In this document: piece by piece, positions 63,445 through 64,000 of the stretch
How positions within the stretch are numbered: the first letter of the stretch is position 1
How the letters are laid out: the number at the start of each line of letters is the position of its first letter
NCBI GenBank assembly: GCA_016706055.1
Contig: JADJKL010000008.1
Location: 124,001-188,000, forward strand
DNA from: Chitinophagaceae bacterium
GTDB taxonomy: Bacteria > Bacteroidota > Bacteroidia > Chitinophagales > Chitinophagaceae
Direction: 5' to 3'
DNA length: 64,000 bases
Position numbers and translations under genes: made by a program
The notes under the pieces: model-generated
What the model was told of the DNA's origin: nothing
Databases searched by the model: none
What the model saw: the letters and a program-made list of their open reading frames with translations, nothing else

Positions 63445-64000
63445 ATGATGAGGTATTTAATTTTTTTAATTATTATTTATTCAGTTTATCCCGGGCTTAA
63501 CCTTTCCGCTCAAAACCCGGATATTGCCTGGGTAAAAAAGGTCGGTGGTAGCGGGGAGGATGCAGCCAATGCCATTACAACCGATGCCGCAGGTAATGTA
63601 TATGTAACGGGGAAATTCAAGGCCACTGTTGATTTTGATCCAGGACCTGCCGTTCACAATCTTTCATCATTCGGTGGGTGGGATATATTTATCATTAAAG
63701 TTGACCCAAGCGGTTTATTTCAATGGGCAAAGCAGATGGGTGGAACAGGTGACGATGTCGCCAATGCAATAGCTATCGATATAAATGGTATTATCTACAC
63801 CACCGGATATTTTAGTAACACTGTTGATTTTGATCCCGGGCCTGCTAGTTTTAATCTCGTAGCAAATGGTTCTAACATCTTCGTTTCTAAACTAACAGCT
63901 GCAGGCGATTTTATCTGGGCAAAAGGTATGGGTGGCACATCCATAAATGGAACTGCTGATGAAGGCATGTCAATCGGAGTTGACCAAAATGGAAATGTTT
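63445..64000 (+). CDS. SBBP-repeat beta-propeller surface protein, 3' end beyond the window
   Basis: 185 codons are present. A signal peptide (cleavage near LSAQ) is followed by at least two and a half repeats of about 60 residues, each with the pattern W-x-K-x2-GG-x-G-(E/D)-DAANAI, then GNVYVTG-F and TVDFDPGPA, the SBBP type. Such proteins in Bacteroidota are normally exported by T9SS and long; the C-terminal sorting domain would lie outside. A second possible start is Met2 (63448). Confidence 0.85.
   Translation, partial: MMRYLIFLIIIYSVYPGLNLSAQNPDIAWVKKVGGSGEDAANAITTDAAGNVYVTGKFKATVDFDPGPAVHNLSSFGGWDIFIIKVDPSGLFQWAKQMGGTGDDVANAIAIDINGIIYTTGYFSNTVDFDPGPASFNLVANGSNIFVSKLTAAGDFIWAKGMGGTSINGTADEGMSIGVDQNGNV

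Noticed and set aside
1..64000. tRNA or rRNA genes, prophage and insertion sequences with transposase
   Set aside because: None seen: no cloverleaf-like sequence, no rRNA segment, and no transposase, integrase or phage structural gene among the frames, apart from the noncoding MITE-like repeats.

Overview
The window is AT-rich bacterial chromosome from a member of the Bacteroidota, most likely a Chitinophagaceae-type organism. The evidence is an LpxC/FabZ fusion, a PorX regulator and a very large secreted protease with a type IX secretion C-terminal domain, promoters of the TTG-N19-TAnnTTTG kind, an archaeal-type GGGP synthase, and many dispersed GC-rich palindromic repeats in an AT-rich background. 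The species cannot be named from the sequence alone.

Layout. 1-4300: the 5' part of a tryptophanase gene, a polytopic membrane protein, and a divergent lipoprotein pair of cytochrome c and copper nitrite reductase NirK, which suggests nitrite respiration or detoxification. 4348-15889 (minus strand): a Complex I operon nuoA-B-C-D-H-I-J-K-L-M-N plus two small downstream genes. nuoE, nuoF and nuoG are absent, and their usual place holds 387 bp of repeat debris. 15973-20314: a flavin reductase divergent from mfd. 20400-25907: a 1835-residue secreted subtilase. 25889-29800: an accessory stretch with a duplicated 267-bp segment around a DUF6934 module, a HEPN-like gene, a PD-(D/E)XK-like nuclease coupled to an unknown partner, and a decayed beta-propeller gene. 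29801-35854 (minus): gyrB, lpxC/fabZ, lpxD and an HD phosphohydrolase. 35970-50257: porX, a PhnP-like hydrolase, acyl-CoA dehydrogenase, an MsbA-like ABC exporter, rbfA, a LolC/E-like permease, half of a transketolase, a WecA/MraY-type transferase, frr, an EamA transporter, PPK2, mscL, scpA and an OsmC protein. 50255-63034: an L,D-transpeptidase-like protein, an outer membrane barrel, dxs, a LytS/LytTR two-component pair, two M28 peptidases, GGGP synthase and the B12-dependent ribonucleotide reductase nrdJ. 63035-64000: a repeat-bearing spacer and the start of an SBBP-repeat surface protein.

The most unusual signal is an approximately 160-bp MITE-like element with about 32-bp inverted ends. 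It lies in front of both nuoB and nuoD and supplies the start codon and first ~24 codons of each reading frame. A different palindromic repeat is inserted in frame within nuoL. A related element ends exactly at the start codon of a gene at 37676, and a perfect 11-bp-period array of five CCTATA boxes lies upstream of the last gene.

A caution on sequence quality: at least eleven genes or joints (mfd, a HEPN-like gene, lpxC/fabZ, porX, rbfA, frr, an EamA transporter, an L,D-transpeptidase, dxs twice, an M28 peptidase) are broken by single-base indels, nearly all in A/T runs, and each joint restores a normal-length protein. Consensus errors are a more likely cause than real decay. Such genes are listed here as one full-span CDS.
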